DNA of 64,000 nt. Source: Undaria pinnatifida. Its lineage: Eukaryota; Sar; Phaeophyceae; Laminariales; Alariaceae. The stretch covers positions 689,501 through 753,500 of the forward strand of contig JABAKD010000028.1 in the NCBI GenBank assembly GCA_012845835.1, in the 5' to 3' direction. The notes below the pieces were generated by a model. That model saw only the letters and a list, made by a program, of their open reading frames with translations, was not told the DNA's origin and did no database searches. Below are positions 1-12,200 of this stretch, one piece after another. Position numbers and translations under genes: made by a program. The number at the start of each line of letters is the position of its first letter. The stretch's first letter is position 1.

Positions 1-221
1 AGGACACCGGCACTATTGAGAGTAGAGTTGCCACACGTAGTTACTTTGAGAGGGTTCGAGTCGCGCCAAGCGATTTTACCGGCATGATAGAGGGGAGCGG
101 CACTATTCAACTGGCGCTATTGGGGCCCCACCCCCCCACATATATACATGGAAACAAGACACTGAAAAGCGTCACGCTCTTCATCGTACGAATTAACAAA
201 GGCATTTAAAATTTATTTCAG
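1..221. other. Non-coding left edge, probably intron of the chromatin-reader gene
   Basis: No coding segment is visible. The stretch ends in a plausible 3' splice site (T-rich tract, then TTTCAG at 216-221) directly before the first exon that joins in frame to the rest of the gene. That is why I read it as intron and the gene as continuing to the left of the window. Confidence 0.5.
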
Positions 222-3200
222 GACGAAGCTAGCGTTGTTCCCGGAGGGCGCAAACGGAAGAAGAGCCACCATGGCGGGAAGGTCAAGCGGGAACACGGAA
301 GCGTGTCGGGGGAGGGGAAGGACGGGGGGTCCCACGGGGGGTCCCCGGACCCCCGAGGCGGTGGCGGAGGCGGTGGAGGCGGGGGCGGGGCGGGCGCTGA
401 GGGTGGGGGGGCGGGGCATAGGGCAAAGGTGGGTCAGGGGTCGGTGAGGGTTTTGTCGCTTGTGGGTTGTTCATGTTAGGCATTTCTGTCTGAGAGGGAG
501 TTGAGAAGGGGAGGGGTAGGGAGGGGGGGGTTGCTTGAGCACGTGCTTGCGTTTTATTTCTTCTCATGTTTTTTTTTCGTACTCGTTTGTTTGTTTGTTT
601 GTTTGTTTGTTTGTTTGTTTGTTTGTTTGTTTGTTTGTTTGTTTGTTTGTTTGTTTGTTTGTTTGTTTGTTTGTTTGTTTGTTTGTTTGTTTGTTTGTTT
701 GTTTGTTTGTTTGTTTGTTTGTTTGTTTGTTTGTTTGTTTGTTTGTTTGTTTGTTTGTTTGTTTGTTTCGTTTGTTTGCTTGTTTGCTTGTTTGCTTGTT
801 TGCTTGTTTGCTTGTTTGCTTGTTTGCTTGTTTGCTTGTTTGCTTGTTTGCTTGTTTGCTTGTTTGCTTGTTTGCTTGTTTGCTTGTTTGCTTGTTTGCT
901 TGTTTGTTTGTTTGTTTGTTTGTTTGTTTGTTTGTTTGTTTGTTTGTTTGTTTGTTTGTTTGTTTGTTTGTTTGTTTGTTTGTTTGTTTGTTTGTTTGTT
1001 TGTTTGTTTGTTTGTTTGTTTGTTTGTTTGTTTGTTTGTTTGTTTGTTTGTTTGTTTGTTTGTTTGTTTGTTTGTTTGTTTGTTTGTTTGTTTGTGTGTC
1101 GTTGTGATTTTGTGTGTAGTTGTTGCTTAGACCTCTTGGTCATTTCTTGTGTGTGTGTATTTCGTGGTCTATCTGTTGATGCGTTTCATGTTTTCATTCC
1201 TTGTTCATTTCTTGTCGGTCTGTTTGTTTTGTTGTTATCCCGCGAAGCCCGCCACGCTGCGGCGGCGCTCCGAGAAAAAGGAAACCGTACCAGACAAGCG
1301 GAGTCTGCTGTTCCCAGCCGTGGCGAAGGAGGTGCAGGGGTTCATCAACGCCAAGCGCAAGGAGGCGCGCGGGATGGTGCTCAGCAGGTAAGACTGCCTT
1401 CCACCCCCTCCCTCTTCCCCCACCCCCATTATCCCTAACCCGAACCCTACCTAACCCCAACCCTAACCCTAATCCTAACCCTAATTCTAACCTTCGCTGG
1501 CGCTACATCGCCAGGGATAATGACATGAACACGTGGATTGTTTTTGTACCAGCCAAACGTGTACAATGCTGCACCCTGCGCGCGGTAGTTATGGAGACAT
1601 GTACCGGCGGGGGAGAGGGGTTGACACCCGTGACCACTGCTTGTCCAGAAGGTCGCTGAGCGTCACAATCTCCTGCGAGTTAAGCTGGAAAACTAAGTTT
1701 GACTATCAGATAAAATAAAACGCCGACCCTGGTTCAGTGCACGATCCCCTGGTGGTCCTAATGCCGGGTCGCCAACCTCTATCGTGGCGGACAGAGCGAA
1801 ACCTAACCCTAAATGGGCGTGTGTGCCCCCTCCCCCCCACCCCCCCCTCTCACCTCTCGAAAGGTTCGACGCTGAGCAGCGGGGGCTGATGGCCGACTCC
1901 GGCGCGATGGAGGACTCACTGCTTGAAGGGTTCGCCGACCCTTGGCCACGACCACGCTCCCCCACTACCGCCACCGCTACCGCCTCCTCCGAAGGAGTTT
2001 TCGGGGGAGGGGAAGAGGGGGGACGATGTGGGCAATCAAACGGAGGCGTCTTTGTAAAAGGCGAAGGAGGTGCTGCCGCTGCTGTTGGGGCGGGGGTGGG
2101 AGCTAGAGCAGCAGAGGGGTGTTTGTCTTCGCGTTTGCGGCTCCCCCAGGGTGTCCTGTTAACTCACGCTGTGCAGGTATGGAACGCGCTCTGCGTGTTG
2201 CCGCGGCCAATGGGCCTGCGGCCGCCACCGACGCTGGACCAGCTCATGCAGGCCATCGCTACGCTGTCCCCGCGATGGTCGAAGCGCGGCGGTAGCAGTG
2301 GGAACGGTGGCGGAGGGGAGCGGGAGGGCAAGGGTAGGGCCCGGGGGGAGGGGGGGGAGGAGGAAGCGGACGGGGAGGCGGAGTTTGACGAGAGGAGGGC
2401 GTCGATTCGAGGGGCGAAGTCGAGGAGGGGGGGGCGGAAGGGGAAGGGGCGAGGTGGAGGTGGTGGCGGGGGGGGGGGCGAGGAGGAGCAGGAGGAGGAG
2501 CAGGATGAGGCCGCGAAGAAGAAGGCGCAGGCTCTAGTGGATGGCGTTTGCATGTCTATCGTCCGTGTCCTTTCGATCGACCTACACGCAGTCTTGGGGA
2601 GGTGAGCGCTTGGCAGATGGGGTACGGCTATTTTTATTGTTTTTTTTGCCATAAGAAAACGTCAAACATATAGCCAAAGTTTGATGGTAAGACACCGCCG
2701 AACTGTCTTTGCCCAAACAGTCTTGAGTTTTGGCGAACCGTGTCGTGTGCGAAGATACATGGGCGAACACACCGTTTTTTTTGTTGATTTATTGGTTGGT
2801 TGAATAGTTGCGGGTTAATTGGTTGATTGGCAGTTTTTCTGTTTGCTATTTTTTTTTTTTTCCCCCTCGCTGTTTTCCCACTTCGTGTTTTCTTTTTAGC
2901 CCGTGCGACCAGAAGGGAGAGAAGGAGCGGGAGAGCGTGCCGATGGAAGAGATCCTTGTCGTGAACCAGATGACTTGGCCCGAGCTGGCGCGACAGTGCA
3001 TCGTGGCAAACGTGAGATAGTTTAGAGGGAGGGGAAAGGGGGGAGCGGGGGGGTGTAAGAACTACCTCATGGTAGGCTTGATCGTTTTGTGTGCTTGTTT
3101 ATTTTTTGGGCTAGAAGGAACATCCAATTGGGATACGAGTTGTTCATTTAGACGATGTGTTTGCTTAGTTTTGGGGGTTGAGGAGGGGGAGGGATCTTGC

Positions 3201-6200
3201 TGTCGTTGTAATCAGGCGCTCCTTGCAAGCGCTCGTCAGGCGCGTGGTTGAGCTGGCGTGAAACTGATGGAACACAGCGTCGCATTACAGCTGTTGGCTC
3301 GGTGAAATAAGACGATGGCGGTAAAGTTTTCGGGCTCCTGCCCTTTCCCCGCTCTCATGCGCTTGTAGTGTTTTAGTAGAAAACGCGCTCATTTGCCCGG
3401 CGTTTTCGTTGCGCCTGTAAACCGCGTGTAAAAAAAAATCGACGACGTACGACGACACAACCAACACTGACATCGGCACCTACACTAACATCACCAAAAC
3501 CAACGCCAACACCAACACCAACACCAACACCAACACCATCACTACGGCCAACACCATCGCCACCATCACCACAACCACCGCCATCTCAACCTACACCAAC
3601 ACCAACACCAACACCAACACACCTACTACCACAATCGCAACCACTGACAACAAAACCAAAACCACCACAACCACCACCCCTACCTCTTCCCCCCCCCCGA
3701 CCCCCCCCCACCATCCCTACCACCAACCCTAACCCCCCCCCCCCCACACACACACGCTCCCCCACCTCCAGATGACGAAGGAGTATCTACGCATGCCCGA
3801 CGCCGAAGTTACCGGGTGGGTGCGCGGGCTAGAGCGCCACTGGACCACTGAGCGACCGGCCAACCTCCTCCTTCGGAGACGCGTGGAGCAGAAATGGAAC
3901 CCCGCCGCTGCCGTCTCCTCCCCCCCCCCTCCCGCATTTGCACACGCCTCCGCTATGGATGAAAGTGCTGGCGAAGACTCCGATGCCTTAGATGGAGGCG
4001 AACGGTTAGAATTGGCGAACCACGGAACGCAGAGAAAAATGGCGGCAGCGGTATCGAAGAAGCGTGGTGTCGGGGGTGGCGCGGAGGGTTTGGTAGGGGC
4101 TGGAGGGGGGGGTGGCGTGGGGGAGAGGAACCTTTCTGATGCTGCTGGCGCGAAGGAGGGAGGGGAGGTAGTTGATGAGGAGCAGGTGGGCGGGGGGGAG
4201 GATGGCGGGGATTCGATGGATGTTGACGAAGACGAGGAGGAGGAAGAGGAGGCGGTGGACGAAGAGGAAGATGAGGAGGAGGCGGAAGCTGAGGAGGTAA
4301 ATAAATGTGGCTAGCGCGGATTCGGATCAATCCTACTTTGTAGCTCCGTGTTTTTTTATTGTTTTGGCATTGTTTTCATGGTTTCGTTTTTTTGTTGATC
4401 ATGCTTTGATGACGACAGCACCAGCTGCTGCTAGCCTGACAGCTGACGACAGCGCCAGCTGCTAGCCTGACAACTACGATAGTGCCTTGTGTTCGTGCGG
4501 TATGCTGTCCCCGCTCCGACGTGCTTTGGTACACCCACACGATAGATGATCTAAACACTGCCTACCAGGGGCTGCGATCACGCCCTTAGAACTTACAAAC
4601 ATTCTCTTGTATCTTATTTTTGCGCCAAACACAACATTTTGTCGGGAACTCTCTAGTCTAATATTTCACTTTTTTCATTTTTCGTGTTTCATGTTCCGTT
4701 CTTTCGTCACGCCTCTCCCTCTCCCTGCCCCCCCCCCTCCTCCCCCAACTTCCGTGTGCACCCCCGCCCCTCCCCCCCCTCCCCTCCCTCTGTTTATCCC
4801 TCCGCCTGCGCCCTTTTTTGTGAAGAATGACGAGTCGGTTCTGCGGCGACGATTACACGCGCTGGCGGCAGACGAGAGCAAGCCAGACGTGATGAGGAGG
4901 TGCGCCGTGGTCCTTCGCGAGATCGCCAGGCACAAGTCCAGCGGATTCTTCCTGTTCCCTGTGGAGAAGTCACAGGTGAGTCGGGTAGGGCAGGGCGCGG
5001 TAGGGTACGGTACGGTAGGGTAGGGTAGGGTAGGGTAGGGTAGGGTAGGGTAGGGTAGGGTAGGGTAGGGCAGGGTAGGGTAGGGTGGGGTAGGGTAAGG
5101 TAGGGTGGGGTAGGGTACGGTAGGTAGTGGGGGTGAGGAGAAGGGGGGGGGTAAGGTAGGGTAAGCTGTTGGTGCCTCGGCTCGAGTCACCCCCTTCTTC
5201 CCAAAATTGAAATCGATCAATATGTATGGCAGACATTATTTCGTTAGCCAATACAAGCGGTAGTTCTCACCGCCGCCCCGTTCATACCCAATGTCCTCAC
5301 CACCGCGACCACCAACATCAACACCACCACCGCTACCGCTGTTTGTGCAGGTGCCGAAATACTTCGCGGTAATCGAAAAACCCATCACCGTGCTTTCGCT
5401 GCTGGAGGACCTCGAGAGCTGGTTGGCCGACGGGGAGGGGGCGGGGTCGGGATTGGAGGGGATTGGGGATGCGAGGAGTGTCGAGCTTGTCGACGGCTTC
5501 GCTATCTCAGTGCGCCGCATGTGGGAGAACTGTTGGAGCTACAACCACGAGGGCACCAAGGTATCATATGCACGCCCGTCTCTTTGTCTTGTCGTCGACC
5601 GAACGGTGGGGTCGATTTCTATCGATCGATCGTTCAATCGCGGCAGCGCTATGATAAGAAGGGGGGACCTGGCGGCCACCGATAGGATTTATGCAGGCAC
5701 GTCGGCGAAATGAACTTACACATTGCACATGCGTGATGGTGACCATAACGCCCGTTCCCCCCCCCCTCCCCCCAGCCTCCTCCGACCCCCCCTATCCCAC
5801 CCCCACCCCCATCGTGACGACACTATTGCCGCCGTTGAAACTGCAGGCGTGGCTGGCGGCGATGCGACTGTCCTCAGTGTTCGAACGCCTACTTCGAGAG
5901 TGGGTTTTGCGGACGACCCCGGCTCCCCCGCGGCTATCGGAGCTCCTGTCTAGCGAGAGTCGCCCTTGCTCCGCTTGCGGTCTCTCTCACCGCGCCCCAC
6001 CACCACAACCTCCGCAGGCGGAAGCGCAGTCGTCACGGCGATCACCACCGCTACCGCCCTCGGCTAACGATAGTGGTGGGGGGGGGGGGGGTGAGGGCGG
6101 GGATGCGCCCCTGACGGTAGTGTGCGATTGCTGTGACGCGACGTACCACCTGGATTGCTTGCGACCACCGCTGCGCGAGGTCCCTCGAGCGGAGTGGTTC

Positions 6201-9200
6201 TGCCCCGCGTGCCTTTGCCCGGACGTGGCGATGTCATCAGAGTGTCGGGGGGGGTTAGAGTGGGGGTCCGGGGGTGTTGTTCTTGCGCGAGCGCCCCCTC
6301 GGGGGGGGTTCGGCTGCTGGTCTCGATGGTCAAAGGCAAGGGCTGCTGCTGGTGATGATGAGGTTGCTAATGGCGGAGGCGGTGGCGGGGCGGGAGGAGG
6401 GGATAGGGAGGGAGAAAGAAGCGGGGAGCCTCCGCTGCTGTGCGGGTCGGGGAGGGGCGGATCCCTAGAGACCGGCGGGGGGAAGGGGGGAGGGGGGGGC
6501 GCTAGCGGGAAGCGGGAGGGGGAGGAAGGGTGCGGGCACAGGGGGCTGGGCATTGGGGGGATGGGCGAGTGGGGACCGTCTCCCGCTGTGCCGAAGGCGT
6601 TGGACTGGTCGCTGAGCCGTCAGGCGCGGGAGTGCTTGGATGTGAGAACCTGTTGTTAATACAAAAAAGTACGGGCTTTCTATTAAACCCGAGATATTTT
6701 TTCTAGGCCGGGGCTTCTTAGCTGAAAAGGGCGTGTCTGCCCTACACTAACTTCGGTATAACAGCTGTCGATAATCTTAGTTGCCCGTGTTCTTCGGGCT
6801 GAGTTTCTTGCGGGGCTCTTATCACGAGAGGGCCGGTAGTGTACATGCTGTCATTGGAGTTTTTTTTTATTTTTTGGCGCGTCAAGACTTATGTTGGCGT
6901 TAATATGCAAGTGCCGAGGCCAGTGTTCGTGGGCCTTAGTGCAAAACAGTTTTTAGTGTAGAGCCGTCAATCAAAGGGTCAAGCCGCGGTCTCCTACTGT
7001 CTTTGTCGGTCGACATGACGCGCTTTAGTTGCGCTTGCGGTTGCAACGCACAGAACCTCATTGTGTTCTTGGAACTGCACCCCCAAAATGCTAGCCACAC
7101 TCTATTTTCAGGTTTTTATAGCTAATTGCTGCGTCTTATACGTAGACAGCCAGTAGTGTAGTAAAAATCAGGGCTTTTCACGGGTCATGACCCGACCCGC
7201 GCGTTGGGTCAAGGGGGTTTCAAAATCTCGCGGGTCGGGTCGGGTCGGGTCATAACATTTTAAAATCTCACGGGTCGGGTCGGGTCGGGTCGGGTCGGGT
7301 CAACAGGCTTCAAAACCTCGCGGGTCGGGTCGGGTCGAGTCATAACCCGCGAGATACGGGTCGCTCGCGGGTTAAGCCATCATGACCCGCGAGATACGGG
7401 CCACTCGCGAGTCAAGCCATCATGACCCGCGCGTTGTTTTGGGCTGACCCGCGGGTCACACCCGCGGATCTGGCCGCGGATCCGCCTTTTCAAACTTACA
7501 GCGGAGGGCCGTTGCCGTGCAGGCGCCCCGCGGGTCCGACCCGCGGATCCGTAAATCATGCAAAACTTGCCGCTTCCTGCCTCTCTCGTGCCGATGCTCC
7601 GATCATATGTCATCACAGCGTATAGACCAATCACTAGGCAGTGCCCCTAGCTACTCGTACCAAGGCATACAGCGTGACGCGATTCCCGTGCCGGCTGAAG
7701 CCGTCACAGTAGTAGTAATAATACGGTTGTACCAGTACGAAATGTGACCAAACGTAAAAAGGCAAGGGCACAATCGTCGTCGAAGCAGCAGCAGCAGCAC
7801 CGGCAGCAGCAAGCAGCAGCAGCAGCACCGGCAGCAGCAAGCACCAGCAGCAGACCCCTGATTATCGCGGATCGCAGCCCCTGCTGACAGATCCACCGCC
7901 CCAGTTGTGGACTTGCTGCCGGAGGCGGCTCAGCTAGGCTGCTTGCCGGGGCTGGAGACTGCATAGATAAAAGATCGAACTCACGGCTGACGTCCTTGAA
8001 ATATTTTTATAAAATATAGATATAGTAGTAGTAGCTAGCTCGAGAATTATCATACCAGTACGAAATGTGACCAAGCGTAAAAAGAGCAATCGTCGTCGAA
8101 GAAGCAGCAGCAGCAGCAGTAGTAGCAGCACCCTGGCAGCAGCAAGCACCAGCAGCAGACAACGCATCCTCGCGGATCGCAGCTCCTGCTGACAGATCCA
8201 CCGCCCCAGTTGTGGGCTTGCTGCCGGAGGCGGCTCAGCTAGGTTGCTTGCCGGGGCCGGAGACTGCATAGGTAACCAGCTCGCTCGTCGGGTCGCTCGT
8301 CCGGTCGACCCGGTGGTCTAGCGGTGCGGGCGTAGCTAATTGGTCATGCGTGTGGGTTGCGGTTTCGTTCTCATTTTTCGCGCGCACACCACAAAATGCT
8401 GCTGCAAACGATATTGGTAGAAAGAGCCATAGAAGACGACATCCTGGGAAAAGTACGAGGAACCAAGGACCAACCAACCGACCGACGTATACATACTGTG
8501 ACCCGTGACTTTTCGACTTTGACCCGTAAGAAATGTCACGGGTCAAGTCGACCTGACCCACATGAAACCCGCATCTCGCGGGTCACCCGGATTTTGGCGG
8601 GTCGGGTGGGGTCGGGTCAGGAGGATTTCAAAATCTCGCGGGTCGGGTCGGGTCGGGTCTAGAGGTTTCCAAAATCTCTCGGGTCGGGTCGCGTCGGTTC
8701 AGTAGGTTTTTAAAGTCTCGCGGGTCGGGCTGACCCGACCCGACCCGACCCCACCCGACCCGACCCCCGAGATTTGACCCGACCCGTGAAGAGCCCTGGT
8801 AAAAATGGTAGTAGTCTTTTTGCTGCGCATTGTACATATGCGACCGGTAGTGTATAACGTGCGTTGTCGGACCAACCCCAATAAAACACCCCCCCGTTTT
8901 GATTAGTCAACTTCCTAGTCTGATCCCACCCCAATCGGGTCCCGTTTGTTACCTCGATTCCACTCAGTGGCGCAAAAATTCAATCAGCCTTTAGCAGGAG
9001 CCGCAGGAGGCCGTGAGCGCGTGAGCTCGATCCGCAATCGTGTGGCTTGCTATTTTAATTGCAGTTCTTGGATGGCCATTAGTGGCGCGGGTGCAGTGGA
9101 GGGTGGAGGTTTCGTCGTTGTGTGGGAACTTGCTTGATCAACGCGTCTCGTATGTACGTTCCTATGTTTTTGATGCACCGCAGATTGTAACGTACCAGCA

Positions 9201-12200
9201 GGGGTTACCCGGCAAGGCGGTGGTGTGCCAGAGCAGCATGACCGCCTTATTGGTGGAAGCCGCTTTAGTCATTCCACGTTATGAGTGCAATCCAAAGTCG
9301 CCAAGCGATTTGGACCGCTATATATCGGGATACCGCCTTATATAGGGATACCGCCTTATTGGGGGACCCCCACCTTGTGCATGTCTTTATCCGCGCAGAC
9401 CGAGGACCAGGCGAGAGTGCTCCACGATGCCCTGCGCATCCTCAGCCGGCCTCGGGGGGGCTGGCTGCCGTCCCAGTCTAGCTGCTGGTCTCCCGGGGAG
9501 TGGATTGCGGTTCTCTCGGCGCTGGTGGCGATGGCGGTGGAGACGCAAACGCTGAACCAGTTCTTGTCGGAGGCAGAGCAACGGTGCGAGAACTTGCGGA
9601 AGAAGGCCGTGTCCGGGGCAAAGATGAGCGCTAGGTCTTTCCAGGTGAGGGGGGGGGGGGCTGAGTATTGGGTGGTTTTGGGGGGGAGGTGGGGGGTTGG
9701 GTTTGGGTGGAGGGGGTGGGCGGGGGGGGGGGGGGGGGGTTCGCTTGTTGACCTCGAGAAGGATAAGAGCAGGTTCCCGCATGAAGTGCAGAAGTTTTTT
9801 TTTTTTCTTGGTAGTAATTGCCGTGTTTGTTCGCACAGCGTGGAGTCCGGTTGGGTTGGGTGACGTTGGATTTGGTTTTCGTGGTGGCATCTGGCATCTG
9901 TTTCGAGGGGTGCTTGTAGCGATGTCTTTGGCTGTGGTTCTAACTACTGCTGTAATAGTTTTTTTGGTCATGGCTGTGGGTTGTTGCCTCAGGGGATGCT
10001 CCTGAGCGTGGGGGGGAACGCAGCGGTGGAGTTCTGGCAGCGGCTGCTGGAGGAGGTTGGCGGGGAGATGGACGTGGTCAAGAGCTACGCCGAGGAGGAT
10101 GACGACGAGGTCAGTTGGTTGGTTCGTTGGTTCGTTGGTTCGTTGGTTCGTTGGTTCGTTGGTTCGTTGGTTGGTTGGTTGGTTGGTTGGTAAGAGATTT
10201 GGTTTATTTTTCGTTGCGTTCGTTTGATTGGTTGATTTTTGGTTTGTTGGTTGATAATTGATTGTTTGATTGATTGATTGGTCGGTCGATTGTTTGGTTG
10301 AGTTGATTATTTGTGTTTTTTAGTTTGGTTTGTTGTTTGTTTGGTTGATTGATTGATCAGTCCGTCGGTTTGTTAGTTGATTGGCTTGCTTGGTTGATTT
10401 TGTGGTTGTTAGTTCGGTTGGTTGATTATGTGGTTGGTGAGTTTGGTTTGATTGTTTGGACGTTAGTGGGTTGATTGATTGGTCGGTCGGGTGGTCGGTT
10501 GGTTAGTGGTTGAGGTTGATTACTTGGTTGTGCAGTTGATTGATTGATTGGTCTGTTGGTTCGTTGGTTAAAAGATTGGTTGGTTAAGTGGGTGGTTGGT
10601 TGGTTGTTTTTTTATTCATTCCTTGGTTTCCCAAACAAACAACGAGATAAAAAGAAAACAGCACACGCGCAGCAGATCGACCGAGGGGCCAAACAGAGTA
10701 GGTCATTGAACGTCGGAAATGTGGGGTGTGGAGCGGGCCGGCGAGACATTTACCTCGTGTTAGATACCGGTATGGGATCGGCCATGTTAAAAAAGTACCA
10801 ATATGATACGATGTGTAGCTATTTTCTCGCTCGTACCTGGTATGTGTTTCCGGTGGGGTACTGACAGAGTCTACTGCTTTGTCGTGCCTGCTGCGGCCAT
10901 CCACCCCTGCCTACGTGTGTGTGGAGCAGGAGGATGAAGATTTCGGCAAGACTCCCGGTGTATGCATCGTGTGCTGGTGTCCGACCTCCAACATCGACGC
11001 CAGCCTGGTAGGTGCCAGTACCGCAACCGCAAGCGGCGGCGATGGCAGCTGCGGAAATAACGCGTGGCAGTTGCTGTTGGCGTGTGTGTGGATTGATCTG
11101 TTCATTTTCTGTGTTTGCATGTTGTTTTGTTTTCGTTTTAAACGCTTTGTTGTGTCTTTTAACTTTCCTTCTTCGCATGCACTTGTTGTCTTCATTCCTT
11201 CTTTTTTCTTTTTTTTTGTTTGCTTTTCTTTTTTTCGTGTTGTTTTCGGGAGTGGCGTTATACGAGCGCGTCTTGTTTCGCGCGTGTACTTCTCTGTGCG
11301 TTCCTGTTTCTTCCGATTCCGTATCTTGGGTCCCCTGTTAATTTGTTTTCACTCCCTTCTATGCCCAAATGCTATCCTCCCTCCCCCCCACCGCCTGCAT
11401 CCCTGCCCGGCGCAACCGAACCGAACCGATACATGAACGATAACCGGAAAATCGAAAACCGGAAAATCGGAAAACCGAAAACCTAAAAAACACGAAAAAT
11501 TACCACCGAAAACCGGAAACCGAATGACCTAAAAACCGAAAACCGAAAACCCGGAAAACCGAACAACCGGAAAACCGAATTTTACCGGGAACAGATCCTA
11601 ATGTGCGACGGCTGCCAGGGCGAGGTGCACCTCAAGTCGTGCTCGGGGTTCCGGCAAAAGCCGAACGACGACTCCCCCTTCTACTGCCGCGGCTGCAAAG
11701 CGCGCCGAGAACGACAAGCCCGGGCCGCGACTGTTGCTGCTGCTGAGGAAGAGGCGGCGGCGGTTGCAGTAGGTTCCGCAGAAGGCGTCACCCCAGCGGG
11801 GGTGGGGGTTGGGGGTGGGGCTGGTGGGGAAGGTGGTGGGAGTGGCAAGGAGGGGGGGGATAAGGGGTCGACCCCGGCGCCGCGGAAGGTGGTGGCGAGA
11901 ATGGAGTTTTGCGAGGAGACGGAGGACGAGCAGAGGAGGAAGCGGAGGGAGGCATCCTTGAAGGTGGGGTGGGGATGGGGGGCGTGCTCGTTTGGGGCTT
12001 GCCTTACTCGTTTGGCCGTTGACCACGCATTCCTTTCGGCACGGGCCACCGTTTGGAGTTGTAATAGAGACACCTCCAACATTTTGGCGCACATTTCGTA
12101 TTTTCCATATGCTGTGTTGCGTAAGGGGGGGAGGGGGGAGGGTGTACTCATATCATGCATGGTCGTGGGGGGAAAGGGGGTAAGGTGAGCACAGGGGGTA

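Larger units (their letters stand above)
6642..9398 (+). other. Long intron 8 of the chromatin-reader gene
   Basis: This 2.76 kb intron separates the exon 8 PHD finger from exon 9. Most of it is the hAT-like element at 7169-8798. Apart from it, 6642-7160 and 8807-9398 show no coding segment or recognised repeat, except a small duplication (TATATCGGGATACCGCC type) at 9318-9360 near the 3' end. Confidence 0.7.

Noticed and set aside
262-447. ATG at 271 in a perfect GCCACCATGG context as start of the chromatin-reader gene
   Set aside because: Its frame differs from the one that joins phase-correctly to exon 2 and carries the basic GRKRKK segment, and it ends in a stop at 447. A start in this frame would not connect to the domains.
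283-1438. Open frames of 190-290 codons on both strands over the GTTT array
   Set aside because: They are NKQT or CLFV repeats forced by a 4 bp period without stops and lie in an intron.
5987-6553. 188-codon minus-strand frame rich in Pro
   Set aside because: Antisense of the Gly-rich exon 8; no motif.
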